In this document: positions 63,440 to 64,000 of the stretch, in pieces
How the letters are laid out: each line of letters begins with the position of its first letter
Numbering within the stretch: position 1 is the first letter of the stretch
DNA from: Pyrinomonadaceae bacterium
GTDB lineage: Bacteria; Acidobacteriota; Blastocatellia; Pyrinomonadales; Pyrinomonadaceae
Length of the DNA: 64,000 nucleotides
Reading direction: 5' to 3'
NCBI GenBank assembly: GCA_028284415.1
Contig: JANQRU010000001.1
Location: 682,001-746,000, forward strand
Notes under the pieces: generated by a model
Told to the model about the DNA's origin: nothing
The model's database searches: none
Seen by the model: only the letters and a program-made list of their open reading frames with translations
Translations under genes and position numbers: made by a program

Positions 63440-64000
63440 TCAGATTAAAATATCAAGCATTTCTTGATGAATAAAACCATTGCTGGCACAAATTGGCGGT
63501 TTGTAGATGCTATATTCCGAGCCATCATAATATGAAACCTGTCCACCTGCTTCTGTAACTAACAAAACGCCTGCGGCAACATCCCAAGGATTTAAGCCTT
63601 CTTCCCAAAACCCATCGAATCTTCCGCAAGCAACATACGCCAGATCAATAGCTGCCGAACCATCTCTTCTAACAGCTCTAGACCCCAAAAGCATTTTAGT
63701 AAAGTTTGAGGCAAAATTTTCTCTTAAAGATATATCGTATGGAAAACCTGTGACTAATAACGAATCCATTAAAACATCTGTTTTAGAAACACTTATGGGC
63801 TTACCATTTAAGCTTGCTCCCTGACCTTTTTCAGCTGAAAAAAGCTCGTCTCTGGTTGGATCAAAAGTTACTCCAATTACAATTTCTTCTTCATGTTCTA
63901 AAGCTATCGTTACACAAAAACAAGGATAACCATGAGCATAGTTTGTAGTTCCATCAAGCGGATCAATTATCCATTTCCATTTACTTTCGCCATCCAAAAT
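63440..64000 (-). CDS. suhB: Inositol monophosphatase family protein, N-terminus outside window
   Basis: The last ~186 residues are present; the reading frame continues past the window end. WIIDPLDGTTNYAHG (metal-binding Asp), the AVRRDGSAAIDLAYVACGRFDGFWEEGLNPWDVAAGVLL (WD-x-AAG) motif and the ending are typical of IMPase/SuhB enzymes, which use Mg2+ to hydrolyse phosphate from inositol phosphates or related sugars. The exact substrate is unknown, as the family also includes CysQ and FBPase-type members. Confidence 0.92.
   Translation of the reverse strand: MLDGESKWKWIIDPLDGTTNYAHGYPCFCVTIALEHEEEIVIGVTFDPTRDELFSAEKGQGASLNGKPISVSKTDVLMDSLLVTGFPYDISLRENFASNFTKMLLGSRAVRRDGSAAIDLAYVACGRFDGFWEEGLNPWDVAAGVLLVTEAGGQVSYYDGSEYSIYKPPICASNGFIHQEMLDILI

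Overview
The window is AT-rich chromosomal DNA whose gene families point to an acidobacterium, probably class Blastocatellia: many secreted helical-repeat paralogs, serine hydrolases and amidohydrolases carrying TPRs, DUF2911, LVIVD-repeat and DUF305 proteins, and selenocysteine-containing genes. This assignment is an inference from family content; no rRNA is present.

Layout. 0-6.6 kb: the end of an Mrp/ApbC ATPase, an A-type Fe-S carrier, an NlpC/P60 peptidase, accC with a small partner gene, a DUF2911-TPR protein and a TlpA-like thioredoxin. 6.6-15.6 kb (minus strand): a kinase-fold/M28 peptidase/membrane-protein operon, a CDP-alcohol phosphatidyltransferase, greA, pfkA, two adjacent selenoprotein genes, a lipoprotein and a C-terminal processing protease. 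15.6-25.7 kb (plus): a GT2 glycosyltransferase, pdxJ, secreted paralog A, then a molybdoenzyme operon (four-cluster Fe-S/NrfD fusion plus MopB catalytic subunit) with a nuclease-like gene wedged inside it, and a CPBP protease. 25.7-26.3 kb: a decayed VapBC-type module. 26.3-42.4 kb (plus): secreted and membrane proteins, including paralogs B and C, a serine hydrolase, an AraC regulator and an amidohydrolase. 42.6-47.5 kb: uvrA, a serine hydrolase and DUF4197. 47.6-51 kb: a PAS fragment, two response regulators and a KaiC-like ATPase. 51-58.1 kb: gpmA, a GAF protein, folC, an ECF sigma factor with a coupled membrane protein, a TraB/GumN protein and a LytTR two-component pair. 58.3-64 kb: an ankyrin protein, two serine hydrolases, a DinB-like protein, accD and a partial inositol monophosphatase.

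The main discovery is at 11.9-13.3 kb. Two genes that conventional calling truncates or splits are each continuous through one in-frame UGA. The first is a 244-residue GrdB/PrdB-family protein with a Sec-x-x-Cys motif. The second is a 153-residue peroxiredoxin with Sec at the peroxidatic position and no Cys. Each UGA is followed at bacterial-SECIS distance by a hairpin; the first has a GGUC apical loop and a bulged C. A 54-residue membrane smORF lies between them.

Other structural features are two inverted arrays of related heptamers (TGGTAAG and TGATAAA), two copies of a ~182-bp element with 18-bp terminal inverted repeats, and several bidirectional terminators. No selA, selB, selD or tRNA-Sec, no CRISPR array and no complete mobile element were seen.
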